Assembly: GCF_052119645.1 (NCBI RefSeq)
Contig: NZ_JBGQOM010000001.1
Coordinates: 666,024 to 730,023 of the forward strand
Source of the DNA: Paraglaciecola sp030730205
GTDB taxonomy: Bacteria > Pseudomonadota > Gammaproteobacteria > Enterobacterales > Alteromonadaceae
DNA length: 64,000 nt
Reading direction: 5' to 3'
This document shows positions 27,142 through 36,139 of this stretch, piece by piece (within the stretch, counting starts at the first letter, position 1; each line of letters starts with the position of its first letter). The notes below the pieces were generated by a model. It worked only from the letters and a program-made list of their open reading frames with translations. It had not been told where the DNA came from and did not search any database. A program made the translations under genes and the position numbers.

Positions 27142-29037
27142 TTATAAAACGACTTCTGCCATATTACCCTTGGATTCTAACCATTCTTTACGATCGGGCG
27201 CTCGTTTTTTAGCCAGCAACATGTCCATCATTTCTAACATCGCTTCCGCATCGTCAGTAGTCAGTTGTACTAACCGTCGGGTATTAGGATCCATGGTGGT
27301 TTCACGTAATTGCAAAGGGTTCATCTCCCCCAAACCTTTGAAACGTTGCACGTTGATTTTTCCGCGTTTTTTCTCGGCTTCTATGCGATCTAGAATACCC
27401 TGTTTTTCACCATCATCTAGGGCGTAATAGACTTCTTTACCCACATCTATTCGATACAGAGGTGGCATCGCCACATACACATGGCCTAAATTAACTAAGG
27501 TTCGAAAGTGCTTAACAAACAAGGCACAAAGCAAGGTGGCAATGTGCAAACCGTCTGAGTCAGCATCGGCTAAAATACAAATTTTGTTGTAACGCAAACC
27601 GCTTAAATCTTGTGAGTCAGGGTCGATACCCAGAGCCACTGAAATATCATGAATTTCTTGAGAAGCCAGTACTTGTGATGAGTCAACCTCCCAACTATTT
27701 AAGATCTTACCACGCAAGGGCATAATGGCCTGAAATTCACGATCTCTGGCTTGTTTGGCTGAGCCACCCGCTGAATCACCTTCCACTAAAAATAGTTCAG
27801 AACGACTGGTATCTTGAGTAGAACAATCGGTTAATTTGCCCGGTAAAGCAGGCCCTTGTGTAACCTTTTTACGGGCGACTTTTTTACTTTGGCGCAAACG
27901 GCTTTGTGCGTTGTTAATACACATATCGGCCAAAGCTTCAGCGATATCGGTGTGGCGGTTGAGCCATAAGCTAAAGGCATCTTTTACCACACCTGAAACA
28001 AACGCAGCCGCTTGACGCGAAGATAAACGCTCTTTTATTTGCCCAGCAAATTGCGGGTCTTGCATCTTAGTTGAGAGGATATAACTGCACCTGTCCCAAA
28101 TATCTTCTGGGGTAAGTTTGACGCCACGCGGCATCAAGTTACGAAACTCACAAAACTCACGCATTGATTCTAACAAACCTTGGCGTAAACCATTTACGTG
28201 AGTACCGCCTTGCGCCGTCGGAATTAAGTTTACATAGCTTTCAGTAACTAATTCGCCCCCCTCAGGCAGCCACACCACCGCCCAATCTGCGGCTTCATTA
28301 TTGGCAGAAAATGAGCCCACAAAAGGCGAATCTTCCGGTAAGGTGATATGGTCTTTAACTGCTTGTTCAAGATAATCTCGTAAGCCATCTTCAAAATACC
28401 ACTCTTGGCTTTCATTGCTAATCTTGTTGTCAAAACGAATCCGTAAACCGGGGCACAATACCGCTTTAGCGCGCAGAATATGCAACAACTTACTGACTGA
28501 AAATTTTGCTGAATCAAAGTATTGTGGGTCTGGCCAAAAATGTACCTTGGTGCCGGTATTGCGCTTCCCACAGGTATCTACCACATGTAATTCTTCGACT
28601 TTGTCGCCATTTTCAAATGCAATTTGATACACGTTACCATCACGGCGAATATTCACCTCTACCCGTTTTGACAGGGCATTGACCACCGAAATACCGACGC
28701 CGTGTAAACCACCAGAAAACTGATAATTTTTATTAGAAAATTTACCACCAGCATGCAGCTTCGTCATGATGAGCTCTACCCCAGAAATTTTTTCTTCAGG
28801 GTGGATATCGACCGGCATACCACGGCCATCATCAGTAACCGATAAAGACTGGTCTTCATGCAATACAACGCGAATAGAGGTGGCATACCCCCCCAACGCT
28901 TCATCAACACTGTTATCGATGACTTCCTGACTCAAGTGGTTTGGACGGGTCGTGTCCGTATACATACCCGGACGGCGTTTTACCGGCTCTAGGCCGTTAA
29001 GGACTTCAATGGCATCAGCGTTATATTGATTGTTCAT
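27142..29037 (-). CDS. parE: DNA topoisomerase IV subunit B
   Basis: ATPase subunit of topoisomerase IV, which decatenates daughter chromosomes. 631 residues: GHKL ATPase with DNSVDEA, DDGRGMP and GGLHGVG in the first 120 residues, then the TOPRIM domain with VEGDSAGGSA (about 413-422) and the metal motif DADSDGLH. The short length and the position next to yqiA/cpdA separate it from GyrB. It starts 76 bp after yqiA. Confidence 0.97.
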   Translation of the reverse strand: MNNQYNADAIEVLNGLEPVKRRPGMYTDTTRPNHLSQEVIDNSVDEALGGYATSIRVVLHEDQSLSVTDDGRGMPVDIHPEEKISGVELIMTKLHAGGKFSNKNYQFSGGLHGVGISVVNALSKRVEVNIRRDGNVYQIAFENGDKVEELHVVDTCGKRNTGTKVHFWPDPQYFDSAKFSVSKLLHILRAKAVLCPGLRIRFDNKISNESQEWYFEDGLRDYLEQAVKDHITLPEDSPFVGSFSANNEAADWAVVWLPEGGELVTESYVNLIPTAQGGTHVNGLRQGLLESMREFCEFRNLMPRGVKLTPEDIWDRCSYILSTKMQDPQFAGQIKERLSSRQAAAFVSGVVKDAFSLWLNRHTDIAEALADMCINNAQSRLRQSKKVARKKVTQGPALPGKLTDCSTQDTSRSELFLVEGDSAGGSAKQARDREFQAIMPLRGKILNSWEVDSSQVLASQEIHDISVALGIDPDSQDLSGLRYNKICILADADSDGLHIATLLCALFVKHFRTLVNLGHVYVAMPPLYRIDVGKEVYYALDDGEKQGILDRIEAEKKRGKINVQRFKGLGEMNPLQLRETTMDPNTRRLVQLTTDDAEAMLEMMDMLLAKKRAPDRKEWLESKGNMAEVVL

Positions 29038-29113
29038 AGTTTTTATTATTTATCAGTTGAGTAAGTGCATGGCTTGTTAACCCGCTATAGTGTCATGTTA
29101 TACCAAGCTTCAT

Positions 29114-29692
29114 TTAGTCTTGCAGTAGAAACCTAAAAATATCTGGTAAGAATCGTTCAAAATGTTGAAAACTGTGATCGCCTCCTTCTTCCACTGTCAT
29201 TTTTGCGCCTTGGTATTTATCCACGGCTTGGCGATAATCAAGGATTTCATCACCTGTTTGCAACAACACCCAAATATTTTGCGGATGACTGACCTGCTGA
29301 ACATCTAGCTGAATAAGCTGGTGTATATGGGCCGCTTGGAGGGTAAAACTTTCCCGGGTATAAGGGTTTATATGGGCACCTAAGTAGTCAGCCAATAGTT
29401 CAAAAGGCCGAACGGCCGGGTTGACTATTACCGCTTTACCACCGTATTTTTGCAGCATATAAGTCGCCAAAAAACCGCCCAAAGAGCTACCGATAAAAAG
29501 ACATGTTTTTCCGGGATGGCTTTGTACTAAGCGCTCAATACCCTCTATGGCTGCTTGCGGATAGTTAGCCAGCTTTGGAATTTCAATCGGTAACTGCGGG
29601 TAATGCGCTTTTACAAACGCGAGGGTTTGTTGCGCCTTTTGCGATTGGGGTGAACTTAAAAAGCCGTGCAAATAAATAACCACCTTTTCCAT
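29114..29692 (-). CDS. yqiA: YqiA-like alpha/beta-hydrolase esterase
   Basis: Small esterase of 192 residues. Opening VIYLHGFLSSPQSQKA holds the oxyanion region; the nucleophile elbow is GSSLGG (about 67-72), and the catalytic His is likely in GGDHSFQHF near 171-179. E. coli YqiA has esterase activity, with unknown natural substrate. The ATG directly abuts the cpdA stop, and gene order cpdA-yqiA-parE matches E. coli. Confidence 0.9.
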   Translation of the reverse strand: MEKVVIYLHGFLSSPQSQKAQQTLAFVKAHYPQLPIEIPKLANYPQAAIEGIERLVQSHPGKTCLFIGSSLGGFLATYMLQKYGGKAVIVNPAVRPFELLADYLGAHINPYTRESFTLQAAHIHQLIQLDVQQVSHPQNIWVLLQTGDEILDYRQAVDKYQGAKMTVEEGGDHSFQHFERFLPDIFRFLLQD

Positions 29693-30451
29693 TTACGAAT
29701 ATTCCACTCTCTTAATGTCAGTCGTAAACTGACCAGTTAGGTCTAAATTGAGTACCCGATAGGCAGGCGCTTGTTGACTGATACCGAACTCTGCTTGCAG
29801 CGCCCATTGCCAACATGTGCTAGGGCAAGCTAAATAATGACACTGGCCAATTTGTTGCTGCAGCTCTGCATGAATATGCCCATAAATCATGGCTTTCACT
29901 GAATCATATTGGCCAATGACCTCAAGCAGTTTATGGCTATTTTGCCAACCATGATTATCCATCCAAGAATGACACACTAAAGGATGATGATGAGCAGCTA
30001 TCAGTTGAGAGTAATCACGAGATTGCTTCAGTGATTGGGCTAAATCGACGAGGTCTGACTCAGCTAAAAAGCCGCCCGTGCCGCTGGTTTTTGTATTAAG
30101 TAAATGAAGTTGCCAATTTTGAATGGTCAAAGGGGCAGCAATCGAATAATGCGACCATAAATTAACCGAGCTAAATTGCTGCTGTAACACGCTAAGATCA
30201 TCGTGGTTTCCTGGCAAAATCAGCCATTGACTTTGGATCCCACGTTGTTTTATCAGCTGCTCAAAGTGGCGATAGCTTTCTAAGCTACCATCACCACTCA
30301 AATCGCCTGTAACAAGTAGCAAGTCAATAGATTGTAGGGCAATATCATCTAAGACTTTAGCTAAACTATGGTAAGGAGCGATCTGTCCGTAACTTGTCTT
30401 GCTAGCGTCAGCAAACAGATGACAATCAGAAATTTGCGCTATACGGATCAC
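29693..30451 (-). CDS. cpdA: 3',5'-cAMP phosphodiesterase
   Basis: Class III metallophosphoesterase that lowers cAMP. 252 residues with the metal motifs DCHLF (9-13), TGDLSGDG, GNHDD, HHHPL and GHIHAE in order. Starts with GTG at 30451 (reads GTG ATC CGT), with no ATG alternative near. Fits between yqiB and yqiA as in enterobacteria. Confidence 0.92.
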   Translation of the reverse strand: MIRIAQISDCHLFADASKTSYGQIAPYHSLAKVLDDIALQSIDLLLVTGDLSGDGSLESYRHFEQLIKQRGIQSQWLILPGNHDDLSVLQQQFSSVNLWSHYSIAAPLTIQNWQLHLLNTKTSGTGGFLAESDLVDLAQSLKQSRDYSQLIAAHHHPLVCHSWMDNHGWQNSHKLLEVIGQYDSVKAMIYGHIHAELQQQIGQCHYLACPSTCWQWALQAEFGISQQAPAYRVLNLDLTGQFTTDIKRVEYS

Positions 30452-30478
30452 GACTTTATTCTTTGCTGCACAATAAAA

Positions 30479-30922
30479 CTAGACGCTAGTGGAGTGCAGC
30501 TGGTCGCTGTGTTTCAAACAAAACACTAACCACTCACCCAAAAACAAATTCACCATTTCTTTTTCATTTCGTTGATACATTTTGTTATTCGGGTATTCGT
30601 AACTCGGTTGCAAAGCACCGATATGTTGCGAACTCAATACTTCGGCCATTTGAGCGTCATGATAAAGCCTAACGACGACAATTGGCTTAAGAAAATCTGG
30701 GCCATCCATGCTTTTTTGTGACATCTCGATCGTACTGGTGTAGCGGCTACTATCGATTATTTTAAGTTGATAACTCAGGCTACCATTGACCTTGAAGTGA
30801 TATTCCAAAGACTCAGTATCACAATCGGGCAGTAAAGATAGTAAACGCGCATAGTTGTTGTCACACACTTTGTGCATGTCAGCTAGCTTAGGTACATAAC
30901 GCGTTTTATTCGGACTATTCAT
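30479..30922 (-). CDS. yqiB: DUF1249 family protein YqiB
   Basis: 147-residue cytoplasmic protein of the DUF1249 family, function unknown. It contains YVPKLADMHKVCDNNYARL at 8-26 and the VVVRLYHDAQMAEV block. It begins directly after the nudF stop and precedes cpdA by 27 bp, the conserved order nudF-yqiB-cpdA-yqiA-parE. Confidence 0.88.
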   Translation of the reverse strand: MNSPNKTRYVPKLADMHKVCDNNYARLLSLLPDCDTESLEYHFKVNGSLSYQLKIIDSSRYTSTIEMSQKSMDGPDFLKPIVVVRLYHDAQMAEVLSSQHIGALQPSYEYPNNKMYQRNEKEMVNLFLGEWLVFCLKHSDQLHSTSV

Positions 30923-31546
30923 TTAAAACTTGTTCCACTCCTCTAATAGCTTAACTTTGTTTAGACAAAACCATTGTAGAGCAATTAAGGTAGCGGCGTT
31001 TTCAACCACACCTTGCTCTATCCAATCAATAGCTTGTTGTTCAGCAACGCGGTGCACCAAAATATCTTCGCTCTCATATTCTAGACCGTGCACCCCATGT
31101 GCTTTGCTGGCATCAACTTTGGCAATAAAGACATCTAGTCGTTCAGTCGTGCCGCCAGGGCTGGCTAAGTAACTAAGGGCTTTTCGTAAATGTGAAATCT
31201 CAACCCCGGCTTCTTCGAATGCTTCTCTTTTACAAACATTTTCCGGTGTTTCGCCTTCATCAATAATGCCTGCAACAATTTCAATTAACCAAGGGGTTTT
31301 AGAGGTTGCCATCGCGCCAATGCGAATTTGCTCTATCATAACGAATTCGGCTAAATCTGGATCATATAATAGTACGGCAACTGCATGGCCGCGCTCGAAA
31401 ATTTCCCTTTCAACAACCTTGCTCCATCCCCCTTGGAAAAGCCGATACTTAAAAGCATATTTTACCATCTTGAAAAAGCCGCTATACAAAGGCTTTGACT
31501 CAATCAGTTGGACATCTTTCGTTGAAAATTGCTGTATTTTGGACAA
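30923..31546 (-). CDS. nudF: ADP-ribose pyrophosphatase NudF
   Basis: Nudix hydrolase that splits ADP-ribose to AMP and ribose-5-phosphate. 207 residues with an exact Nudix box G-x5-E-x7-REA-x-EEAG (GIIDEGETPENVC... about 91-113) and the ASPGGTTERLDVF stretch typical of ADPRase. The only reasonable start is TTG at 31546, behind GGAAAGG. First gene of the parE operon. Confidence 0.92.
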   Translation of the reverse strand: MSKIQQFSTKDVQLIESKPLYSGFFKMVKYAFKYRLFQGGWSKVVEREIFERGHAVAVLLYDPDLAEFVMIEQIRIGAMATSKTPWLIEIVAGIIDEGETPENVCKREAFEEAGVEISHLRKALSYLASPGGTTERLDVFIAKVDASKAHGVHGLEYESEDILVHRVAEQQAIDWIEQGVVENAATLIALQWFCLNKVKLLEEWNKF

Positions 31547-31787
31547 AACACCTTTCCTTTGCAGCGCTGGTCGTTAAATACACGTATGCTATCACACATT
31601 CGTATTGATGCATTTAGACTGCTACTGGTCTTGAAGCAAAATATTCTGTTACACTTGAGGGCTAAGTGTTACCACTAAGCGTTTTGGCTTGCCGCTTGAT
31701 TTGCTTAGACTTTGTACAACATTAAACGCATATAGATCAGTCATCTGTTCGGCTAACATCGGTTCAGGAACTACCAAAGGAAAAATA

Positions 31788-33107
31788 ATGAAGAAAACAC
31801 TTTTGTCGCTACTGATAGGTATAGGCATGGCGTCCTCTGCTTATGCAGACTCACTGAGCGAAGTCTATCAGCAAGCATTGCAAAACGACCCGGCAACCTT
31901 GCAATCAAAAGCGCAAAAAGAAGCAGCCTTTATAGACATAGATAAAAGTCGTGCGGGTTTGTTACCCCAAATTTCTCTTTCATTGTCTGCCAACGAAACC
32001 TTTGGCGATACTGAACGCTCAACTAACTCTGCGACGGTCAATTTAAGCCAAAGCATATATGACCGTTCTGTTTGGGTTGCCTTTGACCGAGCTGAATTAG
32101 TTGCTAGTCGTGCCGACACCATCTATGCCAATGCGATGCAAGATTTAATAGTCAGAACCGTCACGGGCTATTTCAATACATTACAAGCGCAAGACGATTT
32201 AGAATTTGCCCAAGCTGAAAAACGTGCCATCGAACGCCAACTTGAGCAAACTAAACAACGATTCGAAGTGGGCTTAACCGCTATTACTGATGTGCATGAA
32301 GCGCAAGCTCAATATGATACCTCGGTCGCTGCTGAAATCAGTGCACAAAACAACGTTGAAATCAGCCTTGAGGCTTTACGTGAAATTACCGGTAATTATT
32401 ACAACAGCCTAAATGTACTAAATACCACCAGTTTTTCTGCCACCATGCCTAATCCGTCTGACATTAACAATTGGTTGAAATTAGCAGAAGAACGTAATCT
32501 ACAACTGTTAGCCGCCAATACTGCGGTTGATATCGCTAAATTCGATATCAAAAGCGCGCGTTCAGGTCACTATCCGACTGTCAGTTTAAACGCCAGTGCA
32601 TCTTCATCTGATAACGGTAATACCGCCATCGTAACAGATAACGGTATATCAACATCTGATGACCGAGTGAACAATTATGGAATTGGTTTAAGTGTGTCAG
32701 TACCACTTTATACTGGCGGTCGCGTAACAGCCAACGTTGACTCTGCTAAATACAGCTTTATCGCTAATAGCGAAGAGCGCGAGCGCATACACCGCAGCGT
32801 GATCCGTAACGTACGTTCAAACTACAATGACGTAAAAGCGGCTATTTCACGGATCAAAGCCTTTGAACAAGCAGTAATCTCAGCTGAAAGCGCCTTAAAA
32901 GCCACTGAAGCCGGTTTTGACGTGGGCACGCGTACTATTGTTGATGTGCTTAACAGTACCCGTAACCTGTTTGATGCCCGTCGTAATTTATCTCGAGTGA
33001 GATACGGTTATGTCACCAGTATGATGAATTTGAAACTGGCTGCAGGCACATTGAGTGCAGAAGATGTGAATGACATCGACCAAGGATTGATTACCGCAAA
33101 ACAATAA
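31788..33107 (+). CDS. tolC: TolC-family outer-membrane channel
   Basis: Trimeric outer-membrane exit duct for efflux pumps and type I secretion. ATG at 31788 with AAAGGA upstream and signal peptide MKKTLLSLLIG...SAYA define the start; the longer frame from 31689 is rejected. 439 residues with two outer-membrane-efflux repeats, and the C-terminal half shows VSVPLYTGGRVTANVD and VGTRTIVDVLNSTRNLF. Divergent from nudF as in E. coli. A natural partner for the RND pump at 54-58 kb (inference). Confidence 0.93.
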   Translation: MKKTLLSLLIGIGMASSAYADSLSEVYQQALQNDPATLQSKAQKEAAFIDIDKSRAGLLPQISLSLSANETFGDTERSTNSATVNLSQSIYDRSVWVAFDRAELVASRADTIYANAMQDLIVRTVTGYFNTLQAQDDLEFAQAEKRAIERQLEQTKQRFEVGLTAITDVHEAQAQYDTSVAAEISAQNNVEISLEALREITGNYYNSLNVLNTTSFSATMPNPSDINNWLKLAEERNLQLLAANTAVDIAKFDIKSARSGHYPTVSLNASASSSDNGNTAIVTDNGISTSDDRVNNYGIGLSVSVPLYTGGRVTANVDSAKYSFIANSEERERIHRSVIRNVRSNYNDVKAAISRIKAFEQAVISAESALKATEAGFDVGTRTIVDVLNSTRNLFDARRNLSRVRYGYVTSMMNLKLAAGTLSAEDVNDIDQGLITAKQ

Positions 33108-33124
33108 GATTTACTTTGTTTGAT

Positions 33125-33146
33125 AGGCAGCTTAGGCTGCCTTTTT
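33125..33146 (+). terminator. Rho-independent terminator of tolC
   Basis: AGGCAGC/GCTGCCT stem with a short loop followed by TTTTT, 17 bp after the tolC stop and just before hmgA. Confidence 0.85.
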
Positions 33147-33163
33147 ACATTTAAGGTCAGAGT

Positions 33164-34360
33164 ATGAACAATAATAATCAAGCCACTAAGAGCCCTTCAG
33201 TACCTCGCGACAAACAAAATGACTATTCAGAAAACATGGCCGCAACTCGCCGTGAATTTATTAAAAAGCAAACAGGTGTTGAACTACAGCATCTCGCCCA
33301 CTATTCAGTAGCACCAACGGCAACCGCTGGCAATATTGAAAACTTTATCGGTGTCGCCCAAGTACCTATTGGCCTAGCAGGTCCAGTGCGCATTAATGGT
33401 GAACATGCCCAAGGTGACTTTTACGTACCTATGGCCACCACGGAAGGAACACTGATCGCCAGCTATAATCGTGGCATGCGCTTACTTACTGCAGCCGGTG
33501 GCGTTAAAGTCACTGTGGTTGATGACGCAATGCAACGCGCACCGGTGTTTATTTTTACTGATGCTCGCCAAGCGCTGCAATTTGGCGAATGGGTGCGCGA
33601 GCATTTCACTGAAATAAAACAACAAGCTGAAACTACAACGAGCGTCGGGAAATTACGTGACATTGAACAATATGCAGCAGCTCGTATGCGTTACTTACGC
33701 TTTAACTTTACCACAGGTGATGCAGCTGGGCAGAATATGGTGGGTAAAGCCTGTTTTGCCGCCTGTGAGTGGATCCAGGCTCATTACCCTCACCCCGGTT
33801 TAGTCCGATACAACTTATCAGGAGCAATGGACACCGACAAAAAACATTCACAGCTCAACACCTTACACACACGTGGTAAGCGCGTTATTGCTGAAGTGTG
33901 TATTAACGGTGAACTGCTCAAACAATCACTCGGTGTGAGTGCTGAATTGATGTTTAAAATGCGCCAAGTCTCTCAGGTGGGTAGCGTAATGGCGGGCGCG
34001 ATCAACACCGGAGCCCACTCCCCTAACGCCATAGCCGCTATTTTTATCGCTTGCGGGCAAGATGCAGCAAATGTTGCCGAATCATCATCAGCCTTGTTAT
34101 TTGCTGATGTTGATGAACAAGGTAATTACTACCTATCCGTGACCATACCGTCGCTTATTGTTGCCACATATGGCGGTGGCACAGGCCTAGCGACTCAGAA
34201 AGAATGTTTAGAAATGATGGATTGTTACGGTTCTGGAAAGGTCTACAAACTTGCAGAAATCATTGGTGCTACCGTGCTAGCCGGTGAGCTATCACTTAGC
34301 GCCGCCGTATTAGCTGGAGATTGGGTTACCAGTCATGATGCACTAGGGCGCAACCGTTAG
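33164..34360 (+). CDS. hmgA: Class I-like hydroxymethylglutaryl-CoA reductase
   Basis: Reduces HMG-CoA to mevalonate with NAD(P)H. 398 residues, catalytic domain only. Active-site residues: Glu94 (TTEG), Lys226/227 (DTDKKHS), Asp300 (GQDAANV) and His391 (TSHDALGRNR). The ENFIGVAQVPIGLAGP and GGGTGLATQ motifs are class I in type. No other mevalonate gene is in the window. Class I HMGRs in vibrios and relatives are considered acquired from archaea. Ribosome site AAGGTCAG. The end overlaps the convergent thioesterase by 18 bp. Confidence 0.93.
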   Translation: MNNNNQATKSPSVPRDKQNDYSENMAATRREFIKKQTGVELQHLAHYSVAPTATAGNIENFIGVAQVPIGLAGPVRINGEHAQGDFYVPMATTEGTLIASYNRGMRLLTAAGGVKVTVVDDAMQRAPVFIFTDARQALQFGEWVREHFTEIKQQAETTTSVGKLRDIEQYAAARMRYLRFNFTTGDAAGQNMVGKACFAACEWIQAHYPHPGLVRYNLSGAMDTDKKHSQLNTLHTRGKRVIAEVCINGELLKQSLGVSAELMFKMRQVSQVGSVMAGAINTGAHSPNAIAAIFIACGQDAANVAESSSALLFADVDEQGNYYLSVTIPSLIVATYGGGTGLATQKECLEMMDCYGSGKVYKLAEIIGATVLAGELSLSAAVLAGDWVTSHDALGRNR

Positions 34361-34771
34361 TTCGGTCAGGCCCTGTTTTACGTGGGTGGGTATAGATACT
34401 GGCAAACGAGTATGATTGTCGACGTAAACATGCACAAATTTACCCAATGCCGCTAAGGTATGTGAACCTTGCACAAACACGCCAAGTTGATACGTTACTG
34501 AACGATTACCGAGGCGCTCGACCGCTACACCAATATCTAAAATTTGTGGAAAAGCCACTGAGCTAAAAAAACGACATTGCGTTTCTGCAACAACAGCGAT
34601 TACATCGTCTTTTAAGGGATCTAACCAAGCACGGTCAATTAATAAGCGATTAACCACTGTGTCAAAATAAGCGTAATACACCACATTATTCACATGGCCA
34701 TACATGTCGTTGTCGCCCCAGCGGGTTGATAGACGTTCAAAGTGGCGAAAATCATCTCTGGTCTTACTCAT
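34343..34771 (-). CDS. Hotdog-fold acyl-CoA thioesterase, YbgC/4HBT type
   Basis: 142 residues with the 4HBT signature RWGDNDMYGHVNNVVYYAYF (17-36), where the Asp of D-x-Y/M-GHVNN is catalytic. Likely cleaves a short or aromatic acyl-CoA; the substrate cannot be deduced. It lies 30 bp downstream of the iron alcohol dehydrogenase on the same strand, a probable two-gene unit. Confidence 0.85.
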   Translation of the reverse strand: MSKTRDDFRHFERLSTRWGDNDMYGHVNNVVYYAYFDTVVNRLLIDRAWLDPLKDDVIAVVAETQCRFFSSVAFPQILDIGVAVERLGNRSVTYQLGVFVQGSHTLAALGKFVHVYVDNHTRLPVSIPTHVKQGLTELTVAP

Positions 34772-34801
34772 AATTCGTTCTTCCTATGTAGCCTTAGGAA
34801 C

Positions 34802-35953
34802 TTACCAAGCCGCTTGGTATAGGGCTAATGCATCGTCGTAATAGATTGGTTTGGGGTTATTTTGTAACAAACGGGTTTGTTTCATTGCTTCACTGGCTAA
34901 TAACTCAAGATCATCTTGCTTAATACCATAATCGCGCAAACGTTTATTCAAGCCTAGGTCGTAACTAAGTTTTTGCATAAAAACTATAAACGCCTCGGCT
35001 TGTTGACGAGAATCAGTGGGTAAATCGCTGATTAATAAACGCCCAAGTTGTGCATACTCTGCCTCCGCCACCTCTATATTAAAAACCAATACGTGAGGTA
35101 ACATTAAAGCATTGGTTAAGCCATGGGCTAGATGAAATATACCGCCCAATGGATATGCTAATGCATGCACACCCGCTACAGGTGCGTTCGCAAAAGCTTG
35201 GCCCGCTAACATGGCGCCCAACAGGGTATTTTGACGATGTTCAAGATTATGAATATCGGTATAGGCCAAAGGTAAGGAATGGCTCAATAACCGAAGGGCT
35301 TGTTGTGCCAAATTATCAGACAAGGGATTTTTCTTGATTTTACTGGTGAAGGCTTCTATGGCATGCACCATGGCATCAACCCCCGTTTCAGCAGTAATGT
35401 GGGCTGGCATACCAGCCAAAAGCGAGGCATCTAACAATACCAAGTCAGCGTAAAGTACAGATGACACTACACCGGATTTAGTAGTCTCGCCGGTTGTAAC
35501 CACTGAAATAGGCGTAACCTCAGAGCCAGTGCCTGCGGTAGTCGGTATTTGCACTAAAGGTTTTCGTGTTGATTTTACTTGCTCAACACCGTACATCTCA
35601 GCCAAGGGCTGTTCGTTTTGCGCCAATACTGCCGCCAACTTAGCGGTATCCATCGAACTGCCGCCGCCAAAACCGATAATTACATCCGCATTTTGAGCGT
35701 GTTCAGCCGCGCGCAAAATCAGTGAGTCAGAAGGATCTGGCACGACCCCATCAAACACCTTAGCCTGAATAGCATTGGCTGACAAAGAGGCCAATAAAGG
35801 AGTAAGTTTACCCAATTTGACTAAGCCACTATCAGTAATAATTAGGACTTTTTTAGCCGCAAATTTTTGTTGCAACATCGCACCTAACTCATGAGAGCAT
35901 GCTGCCCCACAACGGATATCGTTAACGGTTTGAAAAACAAAAGACACTGACAT
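34802..35953 (-). CDS. Iron-containing alcohol dehydrogenase
   Basis: NAD(P)-dependent group III dehydrogenase, substrate unknown. From ATG 35953 (AGGTG six bases upstream) it is 383 residues; a GTG three codons earlier is less likely. NAD-binding GGGSSMDTAK (about 96-105), the TTAGTGSEVTP motif (about 138-148), and metal ligands in VDAMVHAIEAF and in HALAYPLGGIFHLAHG. Co-oriented with the thioesterase. Confidence 0.9.
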   Translation of the reverse strand: MSVSFVFQTVNDIRCGAACSHELGAMLQQKFAAKKVLIITDSGLVKLGKLTPLLASLSANAIQAKVFDGVVPDPSDSLILRAAEHAQNADVIIGFGGGSSMDTAKLAAVLAQNEQPLAEMYGVEQVKSTRKPLVQIPTTAGTGSEVTPISVVTTGETTKSGVVSSVLYADLVLLDASLLAGMPAHITAETGVDAMVHAIEAFTSKIKKNPLSDNLAQQALRLLSHSLPLAYTDIHNLEHRQNTLLGAMLAGQAFANAPVAGVHALAYPLGGIFHLAHGLTNALMLPHVLVFNIEVAEAEYAQLGRLLISDLPTDSRQQAEAFIVFMQKLSYDLGLNKRLRDYGIKQDDLELLASEAMKQTRLLQNNPKPIYYDDALALYQAAW

Positions 35954-36027
35954 ACAAAACACCTAGCCTAAGGTTAAAGCGACGCTCTTCACTATAACTT
36001 AGGCCCTAACATTGCCAAATATATCAG

Positions 36028-36046
36028 CCATCATAATTAATGATGG
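36028..36046. repeat. Perfect inverted repeat between adh and the channel gene
   Basis: CCATCAT-AATTA-ATGATGG, a perfect 7-bp inverted repeat with a 5-base centre, in the divergent control region 75 bp before the adh start and 94 bp before the channel start. Candidate operator; no regulator is adjacent. Confidence 0.35.
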
Positions 36047-36139
36047 ATAGTCATATAGAATCATTGACAGTCCTTGGCAAATCTCTACTCTATCGTCGAC
36101 TCTTCCCTGAATCAGTTATTATTTAGAGCGTAAACCATC

